A stretch of DNA of 64,000 nt, from contig NZ_PDLY01000001.1 in assembly GCF_014048465.1 (NCBI RefSeq), positions 62,001 to 126,000 of the forward strand, written 5' to 3'. How positions within the stretch are numbered: the first letter of the stretch is position 1; each line of letters opens with the position of its first letter. The position numbers and the translations under genes were made by a program. The notes beneath the pieces are model-generated. The model had not been told where the DNA came from. It saw nothing but the letters and a program-made list of their open reading frames with translations, and ran no database searches. The DNA comes from Bombella mellum (lineage in GTDB: Bacteria > Pseudomonadota > Alphaproteobacteria > Acetobacterales > Acetobacteraceae). Of this stretch, positions 41,329 through 49,955 are shown in pieces.

Positions 41329-42683
41329 TGTTTTCCAAGATCCTGATTGCCAACCGTGGCGAGATTGCCCTGAGGGTTCTGCGGGCCTGCCGTGAGATGG
41401 GCATCAAGACGGTGGCCGTACATTCCACGGCCGATGCGGACGCCATGCATGTCCGTCTGGCCGATGAGGCCGTCTGCATCGGGCCGCCTAGTTCCCGTGA
41501 TTCCTATCTGAACGTGGCGGCCATCCTGTCCGCCGCCACGATCACCGGTGCGGAAGCCATCCATCCCGGCTATGGCTTCCTGTCCGAGAATGCGGAGTTT
41601 GCCGAGACGGTGGAAGAGCATGGCATTGCCTTCATCGGTCCGACGGCTGAGCACATCCGCATGATGGGCGACAAGATCACCGCCAAGACGACCATGGAAG
41701 CCCTCGGTGTGCCGCTGGTCCCCGGGTCTGACGGGGCATTGCGGAGCCTGGACGAGGCCCGGGAGGTAGCTGCCCGTGTCGGTTATCCGGTGCTCATCAA
41801 GGCGGCTGCCGGTGGTGGTGGCCGTGGCATGAAGGTGGCCCAGACGGCTGATGATCTGGAAGAGGCCTGGAGCGTGGCCCGGACCGAGGCCCGTGCGGCC
41901 TTTGGCAATGATGAGGTCTATCTGGAGAAGTATCTCGATAAGCCCCGTCATATCGAGCTTCAGATCATGGGTGACACGCACGGCAATGTCGTGCATTTCG
42001 GTGAGCGTGACTGCTCCCTCCAGCGTCGTCATCAGAAGCTGCTGGAAGAAGCCGGTTCTCCCGTCATCACGCCAGAACAGCGCAACGAGATTGGCAGGAC
42101 CGTCACGGATGCCCTGTCCCGCATGGGGTACCGCAATGCTGGTACGCTTGAGTTCCTGTATCAGGACGGGCAGTTTTGCTTCATCGAGATGAACACCCGC
42201 CTTCAGGTGGAGCATCCGGTGACGGAAATGGTCTGCGACGTGGACCTCGTACGGGAACAGATCCGTGTGGCGGCCGGTGAGAAGCTGAGCTACCGGCAGG
42301 AGGACATCGTGATGTCCGGCCATGCCATCGAGTGCCGCATCAATGCCGAGGACCCGGAAACCTTTGCCCCCAATCCGGGTACGGTTCAGGTCTTTCACGC
42401 CCCGGGTGGGCTTGGGGTCCGCATGGACAGTGCCCTTTTTGCTGGCTACAGGGTTCCGCCCTATTATGACAGCATGATCGCCAAGCTGATCGTCCATGCC
42501 CCGACACGGGAGCAGGCCATTGCCCGTATGCAGCGCGCCCTGACGGAGTGCGTGGTGGAAGGCGTGAAGACGGTCATTCCCCTGCATCAGAAAATTCTGG
42601 ATGACCCCGAGTTCCGGAAGGGTGAGTACACCATTCACTGGCTGGAAAACTTCGTGGCGAAACTTCAGGCGGACAAAGTCTGA
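41328..42683 (+). CDS. accC: Biotin carboxylase subunit of acetyl-CoA carboxylase
   Basis: 451 aa. ATP-grasp enzyme: [20 protein letters not shown], glycine loop [33 protein letters not shown], and active-site [20 protein letters not shown]. Carboxylates biotin on AccB with bicarbonate and ATP, the first step of fatty acid synthesis. Last gene of the operon. Confidence 0.96.
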   Translation: MFSKILIANRGEIALRVLRACREMGIKTVAVHSTADADAMHVRLADEAVCIGPPSSRDSYLNVAAILSAATITGAEAIHPGYGFLSENAEFAETVEEHGIAFIGPTAEHIRMMGDKITAKTTMEALGVPLVPGSDGALRSLDEAREVAARVGYPVLIKAAAGGGGRGMKVAQTADDLEEAWSVARTEARAAFGNDEVYLEKYLDKPRHIELQIMGDTHGNVVHFGERDCSLQRRHQKLLEEAGSPVITPEQRNEIGRTVTDALSRMGYRNAGTLEFLYQDGQFCFIEMNTRLQVEHPVTEMVCDVDLVREQIRVAAGEKLSYRQEDIVMSGHAIECRINAEDPETFAPNPGTVQVFHAPGGLGVRMDSALFAGYRVPPYYDSMIAKLIVHAPTREQAIARMQRALTECVVEGVKTVIPLHQKILDDPEFRKGEYTIHWLENFVAKLQADKV

Positions 42684-42708
42684 AGATTTCTGCTTGGGAA
42701 TGGGAAAG

Positions 42709-42739
42709 GGCCGCTTCTGTCATCGGAAGCGGCCTTTTC
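42709..42739 (+). terminator. Terminator of the aroQ-accB-accC operon
   Basis: Perfect 9-bp stem GGCCGCTTC / GAAGCGGCC, eight-base loop, then TTTTCT. 25 bases after the accC stop. Confidence 0.88.
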
Positions 42740-42797
42740 TATGAGTCATGCAGTGTAGATTGATTTATTTTGATGTGTCGGAGGGTATTTTCAATAA

Positions 42798-44069
42798 ATG
42801 TCTGATTTGCCCGGAAGAAAATACAATGTGTTGTCCCTGTTTTCGGGATGTGGTGGATTGGATCTTGGTTTTGAAGGAGGCTTCAAGGTGCTTGCTTCAT
42901 CGGTCAACGATATGACCCACCCTGAATGGAAGCAGGATACTGGTGGAGATGACCGGTGGGTTTCGCTCCCAAAGACAAGATTCAATACTGTATTTGCCAA
43001 TGATATCAGGGATGGTGCCAAGGCAGCGTGGGATAATTATTTCAGAAAATTTGGGATGGATGATAAAATATACCATCTTGGAAGTATTGTTGATCTTGTA
43101 AGACATCATAGACGGGGAGAATCGGTTTTTCCTCGTGATGTTGATGTTGTTACTGGAGGATTCCCCTGTCAGGATTTTTCAGTTGCGGGGAAAAGATTAG
43201 GATTCAAATCACCCAAGAATCATAGGGGCCTGCTCTCGGAGGATGTTTTCCCTAGTCTGGAGAGTAGGGGAAAGCTCTATATGTGGATGAGAGAGGTCAT
43301 AGAGATCACGAAACCAAAAGTGTTCATCGCTGAAAATGTCAAGGGGTTGGTCAATCTTCATGATGTGAAATCAATAATAGAGAGAGACTTTAGATCTGTT
43401 TCCGAGGATGGGTATCTGGTTGTCGAGGCGAAAGTATTGCATTCGGCTGATTATGGTGTCCCTCAGTCGCGTGAACGTGTTATTTTTATCGGCTTCCGAA
43501 GGTCTTCTCTAACGCCAGAGGCCTTGGCCGCACTTTCTCAGCCTTCCTTGGATGAACGTTTTGATCCTTACCCAAAGCCAACACATGCTTATACGAATAA
43601 TGGTGAGGCGTTGGTGAAGCCTGTGAGTTTGAGGGAGGCTCTTGGAGGACTGTTGGAGCCGGACAAAACATCTGATCTTTCCCAGCAAAAATATTCTAAG
43701 GCGAAGTATATGGGAAAACATTGTCAGGGGCAGAGCGAGATACGACTGTCTGGTATTGGTCCGACTATTCGTTCTGAGCATCATGGGAATATAGAATTCA
43801 GAAGACTTTCTGCAGAACATGGTGGCATGAATTTAGAAGAACTGCAGGCAGGCCTTGAAGAAAGGCGTTTGACAGTTCGGGAATGTGCCCGGATACAGAC
43901 ATTTCCTGATGATTATGAATTCGTATTTCCTCCACAGTCAGGACGGAAGGGTGTTTCTGCATCTGAGGCTTATAAAATTATTGGGAATGCTGTTCCGCCC
44001 TTGTTGGGATATCATATTGCGCATAATCTTCAGAGTAAGTGGGATTTATATTTTGGACGAGATTCCTGA
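42798..44069 (+). CDS. DNA (cytosine-5) methyltransferase of a type II RM system
   Basis: 423 aa. Motif I LSLFSGCGGLDLGFEGGF (12-29), motif IV GGFPCQDFSVAGKRLGF with catalytic C124, motif VI IAENVKGL (178-184), motif VIII PQSRERVIFIGF, motif IX around RECARIQTFPDDY, motif X KIIGNAVPPLLGYHIA. The target-recognition part includes SGIGPTIRSEHHGNIEFRR. All catalytic motifs are intact. Recognition sequence cannot be told. A GGAGGG motif is 12 bases before the ATG, rather far. Confidence 0.93.
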   Translation: MSDLPGRKYNVLSLFSGCGGLDLGFEGGFKVLASSVNDMTHPEWKQDTGGDDRWVSLPKTRFNTVFANDIRDGAKAAWDNYFRKFGMDDKIYHLGSIVDLVRHHRRGESVFPRDVDVVTGGFPCQDFSVAGKRLGFKSPKNHRGLLSEDVFPSLESRGKLYMWMREVIEITKPKVFIAENVKGLVNLHDVKSIIERDFRSVSEDGYLVVEAKVLHSADYGVPQSRERVIFIGFRRSSLTPEALAALSQPSLDERFDPYPKPTHAYTNNGEALVKPVSLREALGGLLEPDKTSDLSQQKYSKAKYMGKHCQGQSEIRLSGIGPTIRSEHHGNIEFRRLSAEHGGMNLEELQAGLEERRLTVRECARIQTFPDDYEFVFPPQSGRKGVSASEAYKIIGNAVPPLLGYHIAHNLQSKWDLYFGRDS

Positions 44070-45134
44070 ATGATTGTTTTCAATGAAAATAGGGTAGATT
44101 TATTTGAAGAATTTCGTAATATACTTGAGCGGACGAATGAACGATTGAATGAGTGTGCAAAGTATAAAGGTGAGTATTTTATAAAGAGAAATGCTCAACT
44201 TTTGGAGGAAGATGTTGCGGATTCTTTAAAAGAGCAGTCACTGGGGACTTCGTTCGAGAATACTATTGAGATAATTTCCGGGCAAAGGTTTCCTGACATC
44301 ATAGCACGTCAATGTTACGGTGTTGAAGTGAAGAGTTCCAAAGATGATAAGTGGATTACACTTGGGGGGAGTGTTAATGAGAGCACAAGGGTAAAGGGTA
44401 TAGAAAAGATATTTCTAATATTTGGAAAACTGACGGATCCTGTTGAATTCCGTATGCGTTCATATGAGGAGTGTTTGTCAGAGGTAGTTGTTACACACTT
44501 CCCACGATACAAAATTGATATGAATTTGGAAAATGGTCAGACTATTTTTGATAAAATGGGAACAACGTATGATGAGATACGTCAACCACCGAATGAAACA
44601 GTTCATAAGATAGTCAATTTTTATAAGAAAAAATTGAGAGAAGGGGAAAGTTTGTGGTGGACTGGGAGCCATGTCAATCCAGAGGAAGATACGTCTGCTC
44701 CAATGACAGTCCGGCTGTCTGGTAAATTGAGCAAGGAAGAACGGGCTGGTTTTATAGAAAAGGGTTTTGCTTTCTTTCCCAGTATTTTTAGTTCAAAGTC
44801 CACAAAGTATGAGAGGTTCTTTTTGTGGCTTGCTACAAATCATGGGGTATTGGCGACGCGTGATTTTTTTACGGCGGGAGGTCGAGGAATTGTCCAAGGG
44901 AAGGCAGGACATGAGTTTTTTGACGTCCCCCAGAAATTGATTCAGCTTCACGATCACTGGCTTACTGTTGCCTCACTGATTGTTGAGGCGAATGCGGATT
45001 TTTTATGTGAAACATGGGGTGTCGAGAAGATAGAACCAGACCGGATCCGGCAGTGGAAGGGCATGGTATCGGAGAATTTTTCCAGAGAATATGAACAGGT
45101 TGGGCTGTTTCTTGATGACCTCATTTTCGGCTAA
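44070..45134 (+). CDS. Putative type II restriction endonuclease (PD-(D/E)XK)
   Basis: 354 aa, starting directly after the methyltransferase stop with no gap. Candidate nuclease site RFPDIIARQCYGVEVKSSK: P75-D76 and E86-V87-K88 spaced as in PD-(D/E)XK enzymes. The rest has low similarity to anything I recognise, which is normal for restriction enzymes. Frame is intact with no early stop. Pairing with the methyltransferase is the main support. Confidence 0.8.
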   Translation: MIVFNENRVDLFEEFRNILERTNERLNECAKYKGEYFIKRNAQLLEEDVADSLKEQSLGTSFENTIEIISGQRFPDIIARQCYGVEVKSSKDDKWITLGGSVNESTRVKGIEKIFLIFGKLTDPVEFRMRSYEECLSEVVVTHFPRYKIDMNLENGQTIFDKMGTTYDEIRQPPNETVHKIVNFYKKKLREGESLWWTGSHVNPEEDTSAPMTVRLSGKLSKEERAGFIEKGFAFFPSIFSSKSTKYERFFLWLATNHGVLATRDFFTAGGRGIVQGKAGHEFFDVPQKLIQLHDHWLTVASLIVEANADFLCETWGVEKIEPDRIRQWKGMVSENFSREYEQVGLFLDDLIFG

Positions 45135-45139
45135 ATATT

Positions 45140-46462
45140 TCAGTCCTGTGCTGCTTTCAGGCTGGCTCCGGCCACGAGGGGGCAGCCGGGCAGGGCCAGA
45201 AGGAAAAGGGCTGCCAGCAGGCTGAGATTGGCCGTACAGGAGGGGTTTTTCGGTGAAGCACAGGCCAGCGTCCCGAAGATGAGGCTTGGTGTCATGAGAG
45301 GCAGGGTCAGGATGGGGAGCAGCAGACTGTTGCGTCGTGCTCCCAGCGTGATGGCTGCCGTCATGCCGCCCGTAAGGGCCAGGGTCAGGCTGCCCAGGGT
45401 CAGCCCTGCCAGCAGGACGGGTAGGGCCGAAAATGGAATCTGGAAAAGCAGGGCAAGCAGGGGCGTTGCCAGAATGACCGGGAAACAGCTGCTCAGCCAG
45501 TGCATCAGCATCTTCCCCAGGGCGATGAGGGCCGGATGCAGGGTGATCTGGAGGATGTCCAGTGATCCGTCCTCGGCATCTGCCTCATAGAGGCGTTCCA
45601 GCGGCAGAAGGCAGGCGAGAAGGGTGCAGACCCACAGGACGCCCGGACCGGTCTGCTGGAGCAGGGCTGGAGCAGGGCCGAGTGCAAGCGGGAAGAGGCT
45701 GCTGCATAGGATGAGAAAGAGCAGTGCTGCCAGATGGTCGGTTCTGTTCTGGCAGGCAAGACAGAATTCCCGGCGTAGATGGTTCGCAAAAGCATGTCGC
45801 CTGCGGGGAGACGGGAAAGTCGTCCGTGGGGGAACCGTGTCTGTCATGACGGAAGACAGGGACGGTGAGGCTCCGAAGGTGAGCTGATGGCTGTCCGGTA
45901 TGCTCAGGGGGATGTGGGAAGCCACGATGAGGGCACCGCCACGGTCACGGTGCGTGCTGAACATGGCATCCAGCAGGGCGAGGCTGTCGGCATCCAGTGC
46001 ATTGGCCGGTTCATCCAGCAGCCACAGGGAGGCATCGGACAGGAGAAGGCGGCTCAGGGCCACACGGCGTTTCTGCCCCAGTGAGAGAAGCCGCACGGGG
46101 CAGTCCAGAAGGGCGGCAATGCCCAGCCGGTTCAGGGCTTCGTGAATGGCTTCCGTGTCGTGGGGAGCAAAGAGGCGGAGATTCTGTTCCACCGTGAGGG
46201 CTGGCTTCAGGGCGTCATCGGGACCCAGCCAGGCGATGCTGCTGCCTAGTTCCACTGTTCCTGATGCCGGTGGGCAGAGACCGGCGATCAGGCGGAGAAA
46301 AGAGGACTTTCCGGTACCGTTGGGGCCGGTGAGGATGAGGGCGTCACCAGATGACAGCTGGAGGGAGAGGTCGGACAGCAGGCAGCGGCCGACCCGCTCC
46401 AGCCGGACATGCTCCAGTGTCAGGATAGGCCGTGGCGGAAGGCTGGGGAGAACAGGGGCCAT
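45140..46462 (-). CDS. Fused heme exporter CcmA-CcmB
   Basis: 440 aa in one uninterrupted frame. Residues 1-210 are a CcmA ATPase: Walker A GPNGTGKS (46-53), signature LLSLGQKRRVALSRL (125-139), Walker B SLWLLDEPANALD (145-157). Residues about 220-440 are CcmB: REFCLACQNRTDHLAALLFLI start, GVLWVCTLLACLLPLERLYEADAEDGSLDILQ, then further membrane helices. These normally form two proteins of the cytochrome c maturation system I. No ccmC-H is adjacent. Its stop lies five bases from the restriction endonuclease stop. Confidence 0.88.
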   Translation of the reverse strand: MAPVLPSLPPRPILTLEHVRLERVGRCLLSDLSLQLSSGDALILTGPNGTGKSSFLRLIAGLCPPASGTVELGSSIAWLGPDDALKPALTVEQNLRLFAPHDTEAIHEALNRLGIAALLDCPVRLLSLGQKRRVALSRLLLSDASLWLLDEPANALDADSLALLDAMFSTHRDRGGALIVASHIPLSIPDSHQLTFGASPSLSSVMTDTVPPRTTFPSPRRRHAFANHLRREFCLACQNRTDHLAALLFLILCSSLFPLALGPAPALLQQTGPGVLWVCTLLACLLPLERLYEADAEDGSLDILQITLHPALIALGKMLMHWLSSCFPVILATPLLALLFQIPFSALPVLLAGLTLGSLTLALTGGMTAAITLGARRNSLLLPILTLPLMTPSLIFGTLACASPKNPSCTANLSLLAALFLLALPGCPLVAGASLKAAQD

Positions 46463-46650
46463 GCGGGTGTTTCATGTGGAGCGGCAGGGGGATGTCTGGC
46501 AGGAAAATCTGTCCGGCTGAAGGGAAAATACATAAAAGGATGTTTTGCTTAAAGGGTGGTTGTGTTTAGAAGGCGCAATGGTGAATGACTTCAGGGTGGT
46601 GGTTTTCCACGCTGTAGCGTGCGGGAGGGTGTTCGGAACTGACTGACTGG

Positions 46651-47394
46651 GTGCTGAAGGCGACCGGTATCGCCAAATCCTTCGGTGGAAATGAGATTCT
46701 GCGGGGGATTTCTCTGGATGTGGAGCGGGGAGAGCTGATTTCCATCATCGGGCCGTCCGGCTGTGGAAAATCGACATTCCTGCGCTGTCTCAATTTTCTG
46801 GAACATCCTGATGCTGGCGAGGTGCAGGTGGAGGGCGTGACCGTGGCCAGCACGGGGCAGTGGCGTCGGGCCGATGAAGCCAGGGCACACCGTCTGCGGG
46901 GGCACGTGGGCATGGTGTTCCAGTCCTTCAACCTGTTCCCGCACCGTACCGTGCTGGAGAATGTCATGCTGGCTCCCATACAGGTCAAGCGCATGGCAGA
47001 GGACAGGGCACATCAGATAGCCTGCGAGCTGCTGGAGAAGGTGGGACTGGCTGGCGTGAAGAACCGTTATCCGGACAGGCTCTCTGGTGGGCAGCAGCAG
47101 CGTGCGGCGATCGCCCGTGCCCTGGCCATGAAACCTTCCGTTATGCTGTATGATGAGCCGACGTCCGCACTGGACCCGGAACTGTCCGAAGAGGTGCTGT
47201 CCGTCATGCGGGCACTGGATGCGGAGGGCATGACCCAGCTGGTCGTGACGCATGACATGCGCTTTGCACGGGCCGCCTCGGACAGGGTGCTGTTCATGGA
47301 GGCGGGGCAGATTGTCGAAAGTGGCGATCCCGACGTGATGTTTGCCAACCCGCGTGAACCGGGAACACGGCGTTTCCTGCGGACACTTCTGTGA
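46651..47394 (+). CDS. Polar amino-acid ABC transporter ATPase
   Basis: 247 aa from a GTG at 46651 (an in-frame stop lies just upstream). Walker A IGPSGCGKSTFLRCLNFLE, Q-loop VGMVFQSFNLFPHRTVLENV, signature LSGGQQQRAAIARAL, Walker B VMLYDEPTSALDPEL, ending in VMFANPREPGTRRFLRTLL. Typical of GlnQ/HisP proteins. Pairs with the fused transporter 19 bases downstream. Confidence 0.93.
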   Translation: MLKATGIAKSFGGNEILRGISLDVERGELISIIGPSGCGKSTFLRCLNFLEHPDAGEVQVEGVTVASTGQWRRADEARAHRLRGHVGMVFQSFNLFPHRTVLENVMLAPIQVKRMAEDRAHQIACELLEKVGLAGVKNRYPDRLSGGQQQRAAIARALAMKPSVMLYDEPTSALDPELSEEVLSVMRALDAEGMTQLVVTHDMRFARAASDRVLFMEAGQIVESGDPDVMFANPREPGTRRFLRTLL

Positions 47395-47413
47395 TGGTGA
47401 GGGTGGTACGGTG

Positions 47414-49009
47414 ATGAAGCGTGTGATGTTTGCGCTGGCTCTGGTCCTGTCCGTGTTCTGGAGCATGGCCGGGCTGGATGGTCGTGCCGTGGCGGAAGGG
47501 ACTGCGGCGGCGGAGACGAAGGCCGCCGCTCCTGCGGCAGTGCCGCTGAGGGTTCCCGGAGCGGTGGATGACCACGATCTGCCCTGGGCCTCCGATGGTG
47601 AAGCCAACGTTCCTTACGTCTTTCATGATCCGGCCCATGAAGGGCGGATGACCGGGTTTGAATATGACCTGATGCAGGCCATCAGTGCCCGCATGGGACG
47701 GCATGGCCGTTTCGTGCAGAACGGCTGGGACGGCCTGATTCCCGGTCTGTCCCGGGACCTCTACGCCCTCGTGATTGATGGCATAGAGATGACGCCGGAA
47801 CACAAGGCGGCCGTTCTGTTTTCCCGTCCCTACTATGTGACGGTGGACAGGATTGTCCTGCGGAATGGTGAAACGGGTCTGGACACGCTGGAGGCCCTGA
47901 AGGGGCACGTGGTCGGCACCATCAAGAGCACGGCGGCCGAACGTCTGCTGCTGGATCATGACCCGGCCAACGTGCGTTCCTATGATGAGGAAACGAACCT
48001 GTTTTCTGATCTGAAGAATGGACGTCTGGATGCCATCCTGATTGATGAGCCTATCGCCCTCTATTACCGTTCCGATGACCTGAAGCTCGTTGGCCCGCCG
48101 ATCGGGCGTGTGGCTTATGGGATCGCTTTCCCCAAGAACAATCCGGGCCTGCGGGATGCGGTGGATTCCGTTCTGGGTGATCTCATAAGTGACGGAACGC
48201 TGCACCAGATTCTGGCCCGATGGAATCTCTGGACGCCCCAGATGGCGGACTATACGGGGGATCAGAGCCTTCTGTCGGTCAAGCCGACGGCCTGGACGGA
48301 TTACCGCCAGACCATGGAGCGGATGTCCGGCAGCAGCATGAAGGCGATGGTGCAGCGTTATGTCAGTTTCCTGCCTCTGGTGGCCAGTGGTGCCCTGATG
48401 ACGCTTGGCGTCTCGGCTCTGGCGATGGTGCTGGCCGTGGCGGCGGGACTGGTTCTGGCCCTGGCCCGGGCCTATGGCATGGCCCCGCTGCGCTGGCTGG
48501 CCGGGCTGTATGTGGAGGTCGTGCGAGGCACGCCGCTGCTGATCCAGGTACTGTTCATTTTCTATGGGCTGCCTGCTTTCGGTCTGCGTCTGTCTCCTTT
48601 TGCGGCGGGCGTCCTGTCACTGGGGCTGAACTATGCGGCCTATGAGGCGGAAAATTACCGGGCGGGGCTTCTGTCCGTTCCCCGTGGGCAGATGGAAGCG
48701 GCCATCGCCCTGAACATGACCCACATTCAGGCCCTCCGGCTCGTGATCGTTCCGCAGGCCTTCCGTACGGTCGTGCCCGTCATGACGAACGACTTCATTG
48801 CCCTGCTGAAGGACAGTTCTCTCGTGTCGGTGATCACGCTGACGGAGCTTAGCCAAACCTACATCCGGCTGTCCTCGACCTATTATGACTACATCGGTAC
48901 GGGGCTGATGGTCGCCACGGCCTATCTGCTGGTTGGCCTGCCCTTCGTGCGCCTTGCCCGCATGGCGGAAAAGCGTATGGGCCGTGTCGTGGCCAAAGGG
49001 CATCACTGA
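47414..49009 (+). CDS. Amino-acid ABC transporter, substrate-binding domain fused to permease
   Basis: 531 aa from the ATG at 47414 (GAGGGTGG seven bases upstream). Signal peptide (MFALALVLSVFWSMAGL), periplasmic binding domain of family 3 to about residue 290 (MTGFEYDLMQAISARMG, IDGIEMTPEHKAAVLFS, DAILIDEPIALYY), then a HisM-type permease with MTLGVSALAMVLAVAAGLVL, EVVRGTPLLIQVLFIFYGLP and the EAA-like loop around RGQMEAAIALNMTHIQALRLVIVPQA. Takes up polar amino acids or related compounds. Confidence 0.9.
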   Translation: MKRVMFALALVLSVFWSMAGLDGRAVAEGTAAAETKAAAPAAVPLRVPGAVDDHDLPWASDGEANVPYVFHDPAHEGRMTGFEYDLMQAISARMGRHGRFVQNGWDGLIPGLSRDLYALVIDGIEMTPEHKAAVLFSRPYYVTVDRIVLRNGETGLDTLEALKGHVVGTIKSTAAERLLLDHDPANVRSYDEETNLFSDLKNGRLDAILIDEPIALYYRSDDLKLVGPPIGRVAYGIAFPKNNPGLRDAVDSVLGDLISDGTLHQILARWNLWTPQMADYTGDQSLLSVKPTAWTDYRQTMERMSGSSMKAMVQRYVSFLPLVASGALMTLGVSALAMVLAVAAGLVLALARAYGMAPLRWLAGLYVEVVRGTPLLIQVLFIFYGLPAFGLRLSPFAAGVLSLGLNYAAYEAENYRAGLLSVPRGQMEAAIALNMTHIQALRLVIVPQAFRTVVPVMTNDFIALLKDSSLVSVITLTELSQTYIRLSSTYYDYIGTGLMVATAYLLVGLPFVRLARMAEKRMGRVVAKGHH

Positions 49010-49013
49010 CCCT

Positions 49014-49955
49014 TCAGGGAGCCAGTGGATCCCGTGGGAGCGGGTGGCCCTGTGGCTGGTTGTCAAAACCCCGCTGCAGGGCTTTCTGCATGTCCAGGGC
49101 CCAGCTGCGCATCTGGCTTAGAAAGTTTCTGGCTTCAGGGGAGGAGGCGGGCGCATCTTTTGCCCAGACCGACATGGGGGCGAGCAGCTGGTGGGTCTGC
49201 GGGTCCAGCGGTGGAATGAGCGTGTCCATGAGACCGACCTGAGCCTGCCCGTCCGTGGTGGCGGCAATGTGTCGCCACTGTACGGCCAGGAAGAGGGGTG
49301 GAATGGGCGTGACGCCAAGAGCCTGAAGACGGGCGATGGACTGGTTGATCAGGGGATTGGTACTGACATCGCTGCCCTGTATCACGACGGTGCCTGACCC
49401 TATGCAGTCCTCCCCGGAGGGAGCCACTGGCAGGCTGTGGTTGAGGAAGTTGCGGTCATCATGGCAGATGCCGGTCATGTTGCCCGTCCTGTCCAGAGGG
49501 ATGGGCTGTTGGGTCGCCTGTGCGATGATCAGCCCCGTGACGGCTCCCTGATGCGTGCGGACGAGGGCAAGGAAAGACAGGGGAGAGGCACTGCTGATCT
49601 GGGCGGAGAGGATGGGATGCCATTCTCCCCTAGGCAGGGGCATGGTGTGCCCTCCCAGCACGACGTGGTCACGCACGATTTCCGACATGCTGGGATATTG
49701 CAGATGGACCGGCAGCTGGCCGGCAGGCTCATTCTCCGCCTCATGCTGTCCCTCTTCCGTGCTGCCGGAAGACAGGTCATGCGGAGCATGTGCGGCGGCC
49801 GGGGCCGTGCCCGGCAGCCAAGGTGCCCGCTTTTTCAGCCAAGGTGTGGGAAAGAAGGCTGCCATCACCAGGCTGCCGATTCCCATGATGAAACAGAGCC
49901 GCCAGAGGGGAGCCTGTTTCCATAAGGAAGCGAACGTACCGAAAAAGGCTTTCAC
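49014..49955 (-). CDS. Membrane-anchored protein of unknown function, partner of the AAA+ ATPase
   Basis: 313 aa. One hydrophobic helix near the N-terminus (WRLCFIMGIGSLVMAAFF, about 18-36), then a basic WLKKRAPW and a long, probably periplasmic part with a predicted Cys pair (GICHDDR and GEDCIGSG). No family recognised. Its ATG overlaps the AAA+ gene stop by four bases (49952-49955), so the two are co-translated. Converges on the transporter gene with four bases between stops. Confidence 0.7.
   Translation of the reverse strand: MKAFFGTFASLWKQAPLWRLCFIMGIGSLVMAAFFPTPWLKKRAPWLPGTAPAAAHAPHDLSSGSTEEGQHEAENEPAGQLPVHLQYPSMSEIVRDHVVLGGHTMPLPRGEWHPILSAQISSASPLSFLALVRTHQGAVTGLIIAQATQQPIPLDRTGNMTGICHDDRNFLNHSLPVAPSGEDCIGSGTVVIQGSDVSTNPLINQSIARLQALGVTPIPPLFLAVQWRHIAATTDGQAQVGLMDTLIPPLDPQTHQLLAPMSVWAKDAPASSPEARNFLSQMRSWALDMQKALQRGFDNQPQGHPLPRDPLAP

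Larger units (their letters stand above)
42740..45139. other. AT-rich restriction-modification island
   Basis: Between the accC terminator and the ccmAB stop, base composition drops sharply (many A/T third positions, runs such as gattatgaattcg) compared with the GC-rich flanks. Only the two RM genes lie inside. No transposase, repeats or integrase is seen at its edges, so transfer is inferred from composition and content. Confidence 0.7.

Noticed and set aside
41268-42638. Minus-strand open frame of about 456 codons
   Set aside because: Shadow of accC, a strongly conserved gene.
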